Assembly (NCBI RefSeq): GCF_024129735.1
Contig: NZ_JAMXXK010000020.1
Location: 1-52,768, forward strand
Direction: 5' to 3'
DNA from: Acinetobacter lwoffii
GTDB taxonomy: Bacteria; Pseudomonadota; Gammaproteobacteria; Pseudomonadales; Moraxellaceae
Length of the DNA: 52,768 bases
Positions 34,935 to 46,503 of this stretch are shown piece after piece. The position numbers were made by a program, and so were the translations under genes. Numbering within the stretch: the first letter of the stretch is position 1; each line of letters opens with the position of its first letter. The notes under the pieces are model-generated. The model was not told the DNA's origin. It was given only the letters and a program-made list of their open reading frames with translations, and searched no databases.

Positions 34935-36479
34935 ATGCAACAACTGAATCCATCCGAGATCAGTGCGCTCATTAAACAGCGTATCGGCGATCTGGACACC
35001 AGCGCAACCGCTAAGAACGAAGGAACCATTGTTATGGTTTCCGACGGTATTGTGCGTATTCACGGCTTAGCTGACGCTATGTACGGTGAAATGATCGAAT
35101 TCGACGGCGGCCTTTACGGTATGGCACTGAACCTAGAACAGGATTCAGTGGGCGTCGTTGTTTTAGGTAACTACTTAAGCCTTCAAGAAGGTCAAAAAGC
35201 GCGTTGCACAGGTCGTGTATTAGAAGTTCCGGTTGGTCCAGAACTTTTAGGCCGTGTAGTAGATGCTTTGGGTAACCCGATTGATGGTAAAGGCCCTATT
35301 GATGCAAAATTAACTGATGCTGTTGAAAAAGTAGCACCAGGCGTAATTTGGCGTCAATCAGTGGATCAACCTGTACAAACTGGTTATAAATCAGTAGATA
35401 CAATGATCCCTGTAGGCCGTGGTCAACGTGAGTTGATCATTGGTGACCGTCAAACTGGTAAAACAGCAATGGCGATCGACGCGATCATCGCTCAGAAAAA
35501 CTCTGGCATTAAATGTGTATACGTAGCAATCGGTCAAAAACAATCGACTATCGCTAACGTGGTACGCAAGCTAGAAGAAACTGGCGCTATGGCGTATACA
35601 ACTGTTGTAGCTGCAGCTGCAGCTGATCCAGCAGCAATGCTGTATCTAGCTCCGTATTCTGGCTGTACAATGGGCGAATACTTCCGTGACCGCGGTGAAG
35701 ATGCGTTAATCATTTATGATGACTTGTCTAAGCAAGCTGTTGCTTACCGTCAAATTTCATTGCTTTTACGCCGTCCACCAGGTCGTGAAGCGTATCCAGG
35801 TGACGTGTTCTATCTACACTCGCGTCTACTTGAACGTGCTTCTCGTGTATCTGCTGACTACGTTGAGAAATTCACTAACGGTGAAGTGAAAGGCCAAACT
35901 GGTTCTTTAACTGCATTGCCGATTATTGAAACTCAAGCGGGTGACGTATCTGCATTCGTACCAACCAACGTAATTTCGATTACTGATGGTCAGATCTTCC
36001 TTGAAACATCATTATTCAACGCAGGTATTCGTCCTGCTGTGAACGCGGGTATCTCTGTATCTCGTGTTGGTGGTTCAGCGCAAACTAAGATCATCAAGAA
36101 ATTGTCTGGTGGTATCCGTACTGCTTTGGCGCAATACCGTGAATTGGCAGCATTTGCTCAGTTCGCTTCTGATCTTGACGAAGCAACTCGTAAGCAACTT
36201 GAACATGGTCAACGTGTAACTGAGTTAATGAAGCAAAAACAATATGCGCCATACTCAATTGCTGACCAGGCTGTTTCAATTTATGCATCTAACGAAGGCT
36301 ACATGGCTGACGTAGACGTTAAGAAAATCGTAGACTTTGATGCTGCGTTGATTTCTTACTTCCGTTCAGAACATGCTGCGTTAATGCAACAAATCGATGC
36401 CTCTGGTGATTACAACAAAGACATCGAAGCTGCAATCAAAGCAGGTATTGAAAGCTTTAAAGCGACTCAAACTTACTAA
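34935..36479 (+). CDS. atpA: F1Fo ATP synthase subunit alpha
   Basis: 514 aa from ATG 34935, chosen over an in-frame TTG 15 bases upstream because GAGG is correctly placed before the ATG and the protein then starts [17 protein letters not shown] as usual. The P-loop GDRQTGKTA and the [17 protein letters not shown] signature are intact. Regulatory nucleotide-binding subunit of F1. Confidence 0.98.
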   Translation: MQQLNPSEISALIKQRIGDLDTSATAKNEGTIVMVSDGIVRIHGLADAMYGEMIEFDGGLYGMALNLEQDSVGVVVLGNYLSLQEGQKARCTGRVLEVPVGPELLGRVVDALGNPIDGKGPIDAKLTDAVEKVAPGVIWRQSVDQPVQTGYKSVDTMIPVGRGQRELIIGDRQTGKTAMAIDAIIAQKNSGIKCVYVAIGQKQSTIANVVRKLEETGAMAYTTVVAAAAADPAAMLYLAPYSGCTMGEYFRDRGEDALIIYDDLSKQAVAYRQISLLLRRPPGREAYPGDVFYLHSRLLERASRVSADYVEKFTNGEVKGQTGSLTALPIIETQAGDVSAFVPTNVISITDGQIFLETSLFNAGIRPAVNAGISVSRVGGSAQTKIIKKLSGGIRTALAQYRELAAFAQFASDLDEATRKQLEHGQRVTELMKQKQYAPYSIADQAVSIYASNEGYMADVDVKKIVDFDAALISYFRSEHAALMQQIDASGDYNKDIEAAIKAGIESFKATQTY

Positions 36480-36568
36480 TTTCAACCCGTGTTGAATTTA
36501 GTGTCGGTTTGGTTCACGGAATCAACCTTCGGAAGCTCGCAAGGGCTTTCGAATACTAGGTTAAGCGT

Positions 36569-37438
36569 ATGGCAAATTTAAAAGAAATTCGCGCCAAAGT
36601 AGCTAGTATCAAGAGCACGCAGAAGATTACTCGAGCGATGCAAATGGTAGCAGCTTCTAAGATGCGTCGTGCGCAAGAGCGCATGGCTCAAGGCCGTCCG
36701 TATGCCGAAAATATGCACCGTGTAATTGCTCATTTGGTCCAAGCGAATCCTGAATACAAACACCGTTATATGGTTGAACGCCCGGTTAAGCGCGTTGGCT
36801 ATATCATTGTGTCTTCAGATCGTGGCCTTGCTGGTGGTTTGAACATTAACCTGTTCAAGAAAGTGGTTAAACACGTTCAACAGCAACAAGAGCAGTCAAT
36901 TGAAGTTCAATTTGCTTTAATTGGTCAAAAAGCGGTTTCGTTTTTTAAAAACTACGGCGGTAAAGTGCTTGGTGCGACGACGCAAGTCGGCGATGCCCCA
37001 AGTCTTGAGCAGTTATCTGGTTCTGTACAGGTGATGTTGGACGCTTATGATAAAGGCGAGTTAGATCGTATTTATCTAGTGTCAAACGGCTTTGTCAATG
37101 CCATGACTCAAAATCAAAAAATCGAACAACTTGTTCCTTTGGCTGCTGCTGAAGAAGACAAGAATCTGAACCGTCAATACGGTTGGGATTACATCTACGA
37201 GCCTGAAGCTGAAGAGCTTTTAAATGGCTTGTTGGTTCGCTATATCGAGTCTGTGGTGTATCAAGGTGTGATTGAAAACATCGCATGTGAGCAGTCTGCA
37301 CGTATGGTCGCTATGAAAGCAGCGACAGACAACGCAGGCGAGATCATTAAGAGCCTGCAACTTATTTATAACAAGCTGCGTCAAGCCGCGATTACTCAGG
37401 AAATTTCTGAGATCGTTGGTGGTGCCGCTGCCGTTTAA
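36569..37438 (+). CDS. atpG: F1Fo ATP synthase subunit gamma
   Basis: 289 aa. Starts [28 protein letters not shown] and ends with [34 protein letters not shown], the two helices of the central rotor shaft. 89 bases after atpA. Confidence 0.98.
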   Translation: MANLKEIRAKVASIKSTQKITRAMQMVAASKMRRAQERMAQGRPYAENMHRVIAHLVQANPEYKHRYMVERPVKRVGYIIVSSDRGLAGGLNINLFKKVVKHVQQQQEQSIEVQFALIGQKAVSFFKNYGGKVLGATTQVGDAPSLEQLSGSVQVMLDAYDKGELDRIYLVSNGFVNAMTQNQKIEQLVPLAAAEEDKNLNRQYGWDYIYEPEAEELLNGLLVRYIESVVYQGVIENIACEQSARMVAMKAATDNAGEIIKSLQLIYNKLRQAAITQEISEIVGGAAAV

Positions 37439-37449
37439 CATTATTTTGA

Positions 37450-38859
<1,410 letters not shown>

Positions 38860-38886
38860 TTAGCTACTCTAATTTAGGAGATTCTC

Positions 38887-39306
38887 ATGGCGACTATGCA
38901 ATGTGATGTTGTAAGTGTTCAGGAGTCTTTGTACTCAGGCACTATAACTATGCTAATTGCAAAAGGTGCTGGCGGTGAGTTGGGTATTATGCCTGGCCAT
39001 GCTCCGTTGGTAACTTTGCTCCAACCTGGCGCGATCCGCGTTATTTTGGAAAACGGTACAGAAGAGTTGATCTATGTATCTGGTGGTGTTCTAGAAGTTC
39101 AACCGCATGTTGTTACGGTTCTTGCAGATACTGCAGTCCGTGCAGAAAACTTAGATGAAGCAGCTATTGTTGAAGCGCGTAAACACGCTGAAGCATTGCT
39201 TGCGAATCAAAAGAGCGATTTGGACTCTGCTGCTGCTTTGGCTGCTCTTGCAGAAACTGCTGCTCAGCTGGAAACGATCCGCAAAATCAAAAACCGCGCT
39301 CAATAA
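38887..39306 (+). CDS. atpC: F1Fo ATP synthase subunit epsilon
   Basis: 139 aa. N-terminal beta-sandwich (GELGIMPGHAPLVTLLQPGAIRV) and C-terminal two-helix region rich in Ala that can inhibit ATP hydrolysis. Last gene of the operon, followed by a strong terminator. Confidence 0.97.
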   Translation: MATMQCDVVSVQESLYSGTITMLIAKGAGGELGIMPGHAPLVTLLQPGAIRVILENGTEELIYVSGGVLEVQPHVVTVLADTAVRAENLDEAAIVEARKHAEALLANQKSDLDSAAALAALAETAAQLETIRKIKNRAQ

Positions 39307-39324
39307 GAGACGGTTTGAGATTGA

Positions 39325-39352
39325 AAAAGCCACCCGAAAGGGTGGTTTTTTT
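39325..39352 (+). terminator. Terminator of the atp operon
   Basis: AAAGCCACCC, GAAA loop, GGGTGGTTTTTTTT: a stable hairpin with a T8 tract starting about 19 bases after the atpC stop. Confidence 0.93.
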
Positions 39353-39356
39353 TGGT

Positions 39357-39994
39357 TCATAGGTTCTTATCATGTTTGTTTTTATATATGTGTTCATAAA
39401 AAAAGATTAAGTCTTTTTCTCTGCCATAATTATTGCCAGAACCAAATGTAGCTACTACGTACAAAAAACCAAACTTTTCTAATTCAGATGCTGAAAAGTT
39501 ACATTCATTATTCTTAAGGTGGTAATCCTTCTTGGATTTGTTCATTTCAAATGATAAGTAGGCTTTTTATAACCCTTCTAATAAAAACGATGTAAATTGA
39601 GGAATAATATGAGCATATCTTAAAAAAGTTTCACGATTTATTTCTTTCGCATCATATAAAAGAGCTAAACGAGCGAGCATTTTAGATTGATGTATTAAAT
39701 AGGCTTTATCTAAAGCATTGAGTAATTCACCACCTATTTCTAAGTTATTTTGATCCTTGAAGATTTTCAGTAATGTTCCTGATGCTAACTTTTCACCTTC
39801 TTTTATAAATTCCAGGATATTTTTCAGTTTTGCTTTTCGTTATAGTTCCTAAAAACTTGATAAATAGCTAAACCTGATGATGCTATTGGAAAAGCTTTTA
39901 AAATTTCTTGAAAAATAGTATCAGTCGTTTCTAAAACTGTATTATCAAAATAGTTTTCTGCTGTTTGAATGATATTAGATTTTATTTGACTCAT
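39357..39994 (-). pseudogene. Disrupted accessory gene, unrecognised family
   Basis: From ATG 39994 a frame of 56 codons (MSQIKSNIIQ...) ends at TGA 39826-39824. A one-base shift near 39836-39846 continues it for about 90 residues (RKAKLKNILEFIKEGEKLAS) to TAA 39569-39567, and the same frame resumes to 39357 (ELEKFGFLYVVATFGSG). Restored, it would be about 212 aa. Hydrophobic patch FPIASSGLAIYQV precedes a helical body. Very A+T-rich, on the opposite strand to atp and outside core order, so likely an acquired gene in decay. Function unknown. Confidence 0.65.
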
Positions 39995-40356
39995 GATAAA
40001 TTTTCTTTTTTCAAATATATAGATAATGTACTACACACCTGAAAATTTGAAATTTATATTTTTTAACATCACCTTAAAACAGCTGATTTAGATTATTTGT
40101 TTTAGCTTAGAATTTTTGCAAGTATTGATCTTGAGAGTGTTAGTTTTACATTTCCGATTCTTAAATAAATTTCATTTTGTACCACTCGATATAACTTTTA
40201 CCTGCTCTCAGTAATGTTTTGAACCAATCTGTAAGCAGACACACGCGATAAAAAAATCAGTGATAAGTTAAATAATTCGAATAGATACACGCTTGTTATA
40301 ACTTGATGCAATTGGGTTTTGAACAGGCAAAACTTATAATTGAAAAAGGGAAAATC
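39995..40356. other. Intergenic region before the aldehyde dehydrogenase
   Basis: About 360 A+T-rich bases. No gene with convincing codon use is seen. TATAAT at 40335-40340 with TTGGGT 17 bases upstream resembles a promoter, but it would leave almost no leader before the ribosome site. Confidence 0.4.
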
Positions 40357-41733
40357 ATGGCTTATCAATCTATTAATCCATTTACCAATCAAAAATTGAA
40401 AGACTACCCATCCCATAACGATCAAGATATTCAAAATGCCCTCGATACTGCAGAACAAATCCTAAAGTCAGACTGGTCACAACAGGTCGATACCCGTATT
40501 GAAGTACTGCGAAAATTAGCCAGCAGTATGCGAGAGCAAAAGTCTGAACTGGCTAAGCTCATGACGCTGGATATGGGGAAACTGATCAAGCAGGGTGAAG
40601 GTGAAATCGAAACCTGTGCCAAAATCGCAGAATACTATGCTGATCATGCCAAAGAATTTTTAGCACCCGTGTCCTATGAAACGGAACTGGGAGAAGCCTG
40701 GGTTGAGCATCATCCACTGGGTATTATCATGGCGGTAGAACCGTGGAATTTCCCGTTTTATCAACTGATGCGGGTCTTTGCGCCGAACTGTGCGATTGGT
40801 AATCCGGTTCTGGCAAAACATGCCGGCATTGTGCCGCAATGTGCCGAAGCCTTTGAGCAACTGGTCTTGGATGCAGGCGCACCCAAAGGTGTCTGGACCA
40901 ATCTGTTTATCAGCAGTGATCAGGTCGCGGAAGTAATTGCAGACAAGCGTGTGCGTGGTGTGGCACTCACAGGTTCAGAAGGTGCGGGCAGTGCAGTCGC
41001 TGAACAGGCGGGCAAACATCTTAAAAAATCCACACTGGAACTGGGCGGTAATGATGTATTTATCGTAGTCGATGATGCAGATCTGGAACGCGCGATCAAG
41101 TTAGGCTGTCAGGCGCGTGTCAATAATGCCGGGCAGGTATGTACAGCAGCGAAGCGATTTATCTTGCATGAAAAAATTGCCGAACAATTCAAGGCCGGCA
41201 TGCTGAAAGCTTTTGAACAGTTAAAACTGGGTGATCCGCTCGATCCTGAAACCACTTTAGGACCGCTGTCTTCAAAAGACGCACTGGAAAAACTCAGCAA
41301 GCAGGTCGAAAAGGCCGTAGCACAAGGTGCGAAAGTGGTCACTGGGGGCAAGCCGTATGAGCATGCAGGCAATTTCTATCAGCCGACGATTTTGGAAAAC
41401 ATCAGCCGAGATAATCCGGCCTGGTATGAAGAATTTTTTGGTCCGGTTGCCCAGATTTATGTGGCGAAGAATGATGATGAGATTGTCTCGATTGCCAATG
41501 ATTCCAATTATGGTCTGGGTGGTGTGATTCATTCACAAGATATCGAGCGGGCGAAAAAGCTGGCTTCACGTGTCGAAACGGGCATGATCTGGATTAACTG
41601 GTATACCGATACCACGCCTGAGTTACCATTTGGTGGAATCAAAAATTCCGGTTATGGACATGAACTGTCGATTGATGGTTTCAGAGAATTTGTGCAGAAG
41701 AAACTGGTCGTCGTCAAAAGCCCGAAAAAATAA
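40357..41733 (+). CDS. NAD(P)-dependent succinate-semialdehyde-type aldehyde dehydrogenase
   Basis: 458 aa from ATG 40357; this start has AAAAAGGG upstream and gives the family N-terminus MAYQSINPFTNQKLKDYP, so an in-frame ATG 54 bases earlier is rejected. Catalytic Cys in GQVCTAAKR, general-base Glu in LELGGND, cofactor motif TGSEGAGSAVAEQAG. Closest to YneI/Sad-type enzymes that oxidise succinate semialdehyde to succinate. Substrate inferred. Confidence 0.88.
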   Translation: MAYQSINPFTNQKLKDYPSHNDQDIQNALDTAEQILKSDWSQQVDTRIEVLRKLASSMREQKSELAKLMTLDMGKLIKQGEGEIETCAKIAEYYADHAKEFLAPVSYETELGEAWVEHHPLGIIMAVEPWNFPFYQLMRVFAPNCAIGNPVLAKHAGIVPQCAEAFEQLVLDAGAPKGVWTNLFISSDQVAEVIADKRVRGVALTGSEGAGSAVAEQAGKHLKKSTLELGGNDVFIVVDDADLERAIKLGCQARVNNAGQVCTAAKRFILHEKIAEQFKAGMLKAFEQLKLGDPLDPETTLGPLSSKDALEKLSKQVEKAVAQGAKVVTGGKPYEHAGNFYQPTILENISRDNPAWYEEFFGPVAQIYVAKNDDEIVSIANDSNYGLGGVIHSQDIERAKKLASRVETGMIWINWYTDTTPELPFGGIKNSGYGHELSIDGFREFVQKKLVVVKSPKK

Positions 41734-41757
41734 TACGATCTGATGTCAAAGAAGCCA

Positions 41758-42757
41758 CTATTCGGTGGCTTCTTTGACTGGTTGGTCGGGATATTCTTCA
41801 CGTTTGCCGCCTTCATAACTGGCAAAACGTGGATGTTCTGGTGGAAATGATGGTTCAGCATTTGGCCAAGGCCAGCCACCAAACTGGGTTTCGCGATAAC
41901 GGCGAAAAGCAGCATCCAGTTCCTGCGGAGTATTTAATACAAAGGGTCCGTGCATTGCCACAGGTGCACCAATTGGTTCACCTTCCAGCCATAAAATATG
42001 CGATTCTAGTAGGCCGCCTTTGAGGTGGATATCCTGATCTGGTTTCAGTTCTACCAGATGCTTGACCTGTATTTTTTGTCCTTCCAGCTCCAGACTTTTG
42101 CCTTGATAGAAATAACAAAACCGCGTTGCACTCGCAGTGCTTGCCGGAATAATCAGCTCTGCCTCAGGCGCAAGCGTGATCATATAAATATTAACCCTGT
42201 TTTCAACGGGTGCTGCCCAGGAATGTGCTGGACGGTCCAGTGCTTCAGTTGTTTTAAACTGCCCTGAAATGACCCGAATATCTGCTTTACGTCCGGCCGC
42301 ATCGGCTGAAAATACATGTGGAATCTGTTCACGCCACAACATTTTATAATCGGCAGGCTGTTTTTTCTGTTCCGGTGAGGAATTGAGCCAGATTTGAAAC
42401 AGCTCCAGCGGATTGTCCTGATCTTGATGAACCAATGGGAACATCTCGCAGTGCTGTACTCCATTGCACATCACCCGCGGCATAACGGCCCGAATTTCCA
42501 AGCGAGTCAAAATGATCGACATAACCGCGTTCGACAATGGTGATGGTTTCAAAACCGGTATGTGGATGTTCGGGAAAGCCGGGAATACTTTCGCCATAAT
42601 ACATGTCATATTCATGCTGATGCGGCGGTGTCACAGGCCCTAATTCGGAATTGCCCTGCGGATAATGATCCTGATGATGTGCGGTAAAAATAAAAGGATC
42701 TTTCAGGTCAAGTCGGGATTCGACCGGAACAATAGCATAGAGTACTGAATTCGACAT
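41758..42757 (-). pseudogene. Pirin family protein, disrupted by a small deletion
   Basis: Starts at ATG 42757 with AGGAG spaced seven bases. The frame runs through the cupin motif EHPHTGFETIT and GDVQW to about 42455, then breaks; the remainder (GVQHCEMFPLVHQ to PVKEATE) continues in another frame to 41758. The usual pirin reading between these parts, about W-M-T-A-G-x-G, is missing. A 17-base loss between two short AATGGA repeats explains both the lost residues and the shift. Bicupin, possibly quercetinase-like. Confidence 0.85.
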
Positions 42758-42886
42758 GGTTGAACTCCTGATCACTTTTTTAAATATAAGTTTTTAATTT
42801 AAATTGATTTTTATAATAAATAACAGTGTAAAGCGAGAAAGGCGATTGAGGAAGAAACTTTCCGATCAATCGCCCTGAATGAGAGT

Positions 42887-43486
42887 TTAGGTATTTTCCT
42901 GCTCAGTCTGGCTGTTTGATTTTTGTTCCGGATTCTGGATCAGCAGACCCGCCAGTTTGACCATTTCAGCTTGTACATTGACCATTTGCGATTCAATTTT
43001 TTTCAGGTCGATCTGGCTGAAATCCACCTGACCATTTAAGAGGGGAGAAGCCAGAACTTGCTGATTAGCGGTCATAATGTTGTCACGAATCTGGTCAATT
43101 TCCTGACTTTTCAAGTTCAGGTTGCCCAACACCTGATTAAAACTGTTGAGTTGCTGTTGAAGCTGGGTCGCAGTGGACTGCAGTTGCTGGGTATCCTTGG
43201 CTTCGACCGCCGTTTGCAGTTCGGTCTGGGTGTGTTTTAACTGTTCCACATAACTGCCGGCCTTGAGCTGCAAGTCGGCGACATCACGAACCATATAAAA
43301 CATATTGCCCGATTTAAGCTCGGTTTGCGCTGTTGAGCTCTGTTGCTGAGAGGCTGGTTCCAGATCTGAGGTCGTGGTATCTGCCTGTTCAGCCGGTGCT
43401 TCGACGGCCTGTTCACAGCCCATCAGTAAAATTCCCGAGCTAAATAATGCGAAAGGAAGGACAGCATTGGCAAGAATCTTGGACAT
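42887..43486 (-). CDS. Putative lipoprotein with coiled-coil region
   Basis: 199 aa. Signal peptide with lipobox L-M-G-C and lipidated Cys24, then a Glu/Thr/Ser/Gln-rich linker (about 25-60) and a long helical, Gln-rich region (about 75-180) likely to form coiled coil. No family recognised. It stands alone between the pirin and glutathione peroxidase genes. Confidence 0.78.
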   Translation of the reverse strand: MSKILANAVLPFALFSSGILLMGCEQAVEAPAEQADTTTSDLEPASQQQSSTAQTELKSGNMFYMVRDVADLQLKAGSYVEQLKHTQTELQTAVEAKDTQQLQSTATQLQQQLNSFNQVLGNLNLKSQEIDQIRDNIMTANQQVLASPLLNGQVDFSQIDLKKIESQMVNVQAEMVKLAGLLIQNPEQKSNSQTEQENT

Positions 43487-43814
43487 GGAATCAGGGTCTC
43501 GATACAGGTGATGGAATTTTATTAGTATCTAATATAAGGACAAACTATGGAGATAAAAAAGATTGTTGCAAACTCATAACAATTCTTCTGGGTTCCGAAT
43601 GTTTCCTTATTTAAAAATAGGAAATAGGTTATTAAAAGCTAGTAAAGAAGTACTTTGTTCTCACCGAATTGGCTTTTTTGGCCTGCAATCATTTTGAAAA
43701 TATTTTAGGTGAATTTCAATGCAATTAAACAACCGTTTTTAAATAAAAAAATAAGTATCTATCAAGAAAATAGATACTTATTTCAAGCTTGAGGCTTATG
43801 AGAATAATCGAGAA
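43487..43814. other. 328-base intergenic region with gpx terminator
   Basis: Contains the gpx terminator at 43749-43783 near its right end; the rest is A+T-rich with no gene seen. Confidence 0.5.
43749..43783 (-). terminator. Terminator after glutathione peroxidase
   Basis: AAATAAGTATCTAT, seven-base loop, ATAGATACTTATTT is a 14-bp perfect stem, with T-rich sequence following on the minus strand, about 32 bases beyond the stop. Confidence 0.85.
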
Positions 43815-44360
43815 TTATTTTGCAAGTTCTGCATTCACTGCATCAACAATCCGTGGATCATCCGCAGTGAGGTCTGGTGCAAAACGTGCCACTACTTCGC
43901 CATTTTTATTGATCAGGAATTTTTCAAAGTTCCAGAGTACTTCTGGTGGCTGGTTTGGCGTTAGGCCATAATCGACCAGATCTTTCCACCAAGGGCCTTC
44001 ACCGATGCGTTCCGGGATCGCTTGCGTAAGGGTGGCATATAAAGGATGCTTGTCTTTGCCCGCAACAGAGATTTTAGCAAATAGAGGGAAGTCGACTTTA
44101 TAATTCACTGAACAGAATTCCTGAATCTCGGCTTCGCTACCCGGTTCCTGTTCCAAAAAGTTATTGGCAGGGAAGCCTAGAATTTCCAGACCTTCCGCTT
44201 TTTTTTCCTGATACAGTTTTTGTAAGCCTTCATATTGCGGCGTCAGGCCACATTTAGATGCGACGTTAACCACCAGCAAAACCTTACCTTGGTACTGGTT
44301 TAAAGTGGTTTCTGTTCCTTCAATGGTTTTGACTGGAATGTCATATACAGAGCGAGTCAT
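43815..44360 (-). CDS. Glutathione peroxidase family (thiol peroxidase)
   Basis: 181 aa, cytoplasmic. Peroxidatic Cys37 in NVASKCGLTPQYEGL, and the Trp-Asn pair in WNFEKFL. The usual FPCNQF segment reads FPANNF, lacking that Cys; a Cys in EFCSVNYKVDFPLF is placed like the resolving Cys of thioredoxin-dependent Gpx enzymes, so thioredoxin is the probable reductant. Reduces H2O2 and lipid hydroperoxides. Confidence 0.92.
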   Translation of the reverse strand: MTRSVYDIPVKTIEGTETTLNQYQGKVLLVVNVASKCGLTPQYEGLQKLYQEKKAEGLEILGFPANNFLEQEPGSEAEIQEFCSVNYKVDFPLFAKISVAGKDKHPLYATLTQAIPERIGEGPWWKDLVDYGLTPNQPPEVLWNFEKFLINKNGEVVARFAPDLTADDPRIVDAVNAELAK

Positions 44361-44538
44361 TAGATTTCCTGTTTATTGCGACTGAACGGTATTTGTTTTA
44401 ACGGGTATTCGCTTTCAGTACAAGTAAAAACAGGTGAGCTCAGTTACTTAAAGCTGCAAATTGCCTCAATATTATGTGAAAAATCTATTATGCTAGGATG
44501 CGCGAATACGCATAGCTTAATAACAAGACCAGCGACTC

Positions 44539-45447
44539 ATGGATGAAAGTATGACACAGCAACAAAAGGCAGTCTGGTGGGCCATGGCCTTACCACTGGC
44601 CGCAGTTTTGATTTGGTCTCTGAATATGACTGTCACCCGCTATGTGGCAGATTATATTTCTCCCATCAGTATCAGTTTCTACCGCTGGGCCTTGGCCTTA
44701 CTGATTTTAACTCCATTCATGTTGCCCAAAGTCAAAGCAGCGTGGCCGGAGATCCGTCCATATCTCGGGCATTTTGCTGTTTTGAGTGCGCTGGGAATGG
44801 TGCTTTATCAGGGGTTGGCTTATAGTTCGGCACACTATACCACTGCAACCAATATGGGCCTGATCAATGCCTTTATTCCTATTTTTACCATTATCGTGGG
44901 TATTTTTGTTTTAAGGATTCGCCCAACACAGGCTGCAGTGCTGGGGAGTCTTCTGTCTTTTATTGGCTTGATGTATGTCATGGCACAAGGGCAGGGCCTG
45001 CAGTTTTTAACTGTTGGTGAAAGTTATATTGGCGATCTGTTGATGTTGATCGCAGTATTTTTCTATGCCTGTTATGGCGTGTTTCTGAAAAAATGGCAGA
45101 TTCAGATTCCACTCTTAGTGAGCCTGTATATTCAGATTTTTATGGCCTTTCTATATCATATTCCTTTGGTATTGATTTTAGGTCTGGACAGCATCAATCA
45201 CGCTAATGCAGCCAGCATTATCTATGCCGGAATTTTCCCATCCATTGCCGCGCCGTTATTCTGGATGATGGCTGTGCAGCAACTTGGTCCCAATCGCAGC
45301 AGTATTTTTATGAATCTGATGCCGGTTTTTACTGCAGTAGTCGCATATTTGTGGCTGGGTGAAGCGTGGACCATGTATCACAGTATCGGCGGTGGCATCA
45401 TTTTACTTGGAATCCTCTGGGCTCAATATCCCGGAAGATCCGCTTAA
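44539..45447 (+). CDS. EamA/DMT family transporter
   Basis: 302 aa with ten membrane helices in two EamA repeats (about 12-140 and 160-298). Typical segments: ALIWSLNMTVTRYVADYISPISISFYRW and GIFPSIAAPLFWMMAVQQLGPNRSSIFMNLMPVFTAV. Exports amino acids or other metabolites; substrate unknown. Start ATG with a second ATG five codons later also possible. Confidence 0.9.
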   Translation: MDESMTQQQKAVWWAMALPLAAVLIWSLNMTVTRYVADYISPISISFYRWALALLILTPFMLPKVKAAWPEIRPYLGHFAVLSALGMVLYQGLAYSSAHYTTATNMGLINAFIPIFTIIVGIFVLRIRPTQAAVLGSLLSFIGLMYVMAQGQGLQFLTVGESYIGDLLMLIAVFFYACYGVFLKKWQIQIPLLVSLYIQIFMAFLYHIPLVLILGLDSINHANAASIIYAGIFPSIAAPLFWMMAVQQLGPNRSSIFMNLMPVFTAVVAYLWLGEAWTMYHSIGGGIILLGILWAQYPGRSA

Positions 45448-45679
45448 TCAGGAATTAAAAGAGCTAATTAAGAATTTTGTCTGATTAAATATTGAGCGGT
45501 TGATCAAAACTTTTTTAATTGAAATCCCCTTTTAAATGCTAATTTTCAAATGTTAAAACAAATAGAAAAATATCGTTTTATTTTAAAAAGAGAATAGAAA
45601 GAGCAAGATATTTTGAATATTGGTCAAAAATTGTTTGCTATTAATAGAAAATATGTATTGTTTGATTGTTTTATTGTAC

Positions 45680-45708
45680 TTGTCGTTGTATTCAGTTTCT
45701 TTCATAAT
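45680..45708 (+). promoter_or_regulatory. Promoter of candidate small RNA
   Basis: TTGTCG (45680-45685), 17 bases, CATAAT (45703-45708). The expected start site is near 45714. Confidence 0.55.
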
Positions 45709-45713
45709 GCGCC

Positions 45714-45806
45714 CATCGAGAATGATCAAGCAAGAAAATCCTTGTTTTATCAGACTCCCAGAGATTTTATGAACCCTCTGGATGTGATTTATGCACATCC
45801 TTTTTT
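45714..45806 (+). ncRNA. Candidate small RNA, about 90 nt
   Basis: Between the promoter-like element and the first terminator the sequence folds locally: CCAGAG pairs with CTCTGG, followed by the terminator stem GGATGTG/CACATCC and T6. No ribosome site or plausible coding frame begins inside it. This matches the layout of an intergenic sRNA; no known family is recognised. Prediction only. Confidence 0.5.
45780..45806 (+). terminator. First of two tandem terminators
   Basis: GGATGTG, seven-base loop, CACATCC then T6; perfect 7-bp stem. Confidence 0.85.
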
Positions 45807-45808
45807 AT

Positions 45809-45846
45809 GCTCAGCCATCCCTATATGGCTGAGCTTTTTTTTGTCT
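45809..45846 (+). terminator. Second of two tandem terminators
   Basis: GCTCAGCCAT, CCCTAT loop, ATGGCTGAGC then T8: perfect 10-bp stem, two bases after the previous T-run. Confidence 0.9.
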
Positions 45847-45892
45847 TAAAACTTTAGTCGGGCTTGAGTGTCCCGACTAAATCAGACAGGAC

Positions 45893-46462
45893 TCAGTCAC
45901 GAATAATTGCGCCAGTCACTGCATCAATGATCCGGCTTGGTTGCTGACTTAAACCGAGGTCACCATTCAGATAATTTAGATTCTGGTCAAAATAGCGGAT
46001 CGCATCCTGCAGTGAGCGGGCAGGTTCCATACCGGCAGGGTTGGCACTGGTAGAAACGATAAAACCGCCAAAGGCCTGACACAATGCGACACAGAGCGGG
46101 TGAGTGGTCACGCGGACGGCTACTTTAGGATGATGACCTTTAATCCAGTCAGGAATGTCTTTATTTGCAGGAAGTAACCAGGTGGTCGCGCGATCAGCAG
46201 GTCTGTCATGGTTCCAGGATTCAATCACTTTTTCACGCATTTCTTCGCTTAAATCCTGCAACAGATGTTCTACCTGTGAAAGATGAGCTGCCAGCAGAAT
46301 CACGCCTTTTTCAATCGGGCGCTGTTTTAATTCTAAAATCTGATGAAATGCCTGTTCATTATAGGGGTCGCAACCCAAGCCCCAAACAGCCTCTGTAGGA
46401 TATGCCAAGACTTGTCCATCTTTAAGCCATGCTGCTGCTTCGGCAACAGAGGTAGTGATCAT
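45893..46462 (-). CDS. tsaC: Threonylcarbamoyl-AMP synthase (YrdC/TsaC)
   Basis: 189 aa, single-domain length of TsaC. YrdC signatures LAYPTEAVWGLGCDP, ELKQRP and VSTSANPAGMEPA are visible. It makes threonylcarbamoyl-AMP for t6A37 tRNA modification. It lies 41 bases downstream of dprA on the same strand, a common pairing (dprA-tsaC). Confidence 0.95.
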   Translation of the reverse strand: MITTSVAEAAAWLKDGQVLAYPTEAVWGLGCDPYNEQAFHQILELKQRPIEKGVILLAAHLSQVEHLLQDLSEEMREKVIESWNHDRPADRATTWLLPANKDIPDWIKGHHPKVAVRVTTHPLCVALCQAFGGFIVSTSANPAGMEPARSLQDAIRYFDQNLNYLNGDLGLSQQPSRIIDAVTGAIIRD

Positions 46463-46503
46463 GTGGATACCTTATATCAAACAACAAAGCGCTATTGTGA
46501 ACC

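Larger units (their letters stand above)
45448..45892. other. 445-base intergenic region with candidate small RNA
   Basis: No convincing protein gene. The right half holds a promoter-like element, a structured segment and two consecutive rho-independent terminators (see separate entries). A 78-codon frame beginning with TTG runs through both terminators and is not credited. Confidence 0.6.

Noticed and set aside
40303..40357. Longer N-terminus for the aldehyde dehydrogenase
   Set aside because: The extra 18 residues are not part of the family and the downstream ATG has a well-placed ribosome site.
45613..45849. 78-codon frame with TTG start
   Set aside because: It runs through two strong terminators, has no good ribosome site and no recognised pattern.
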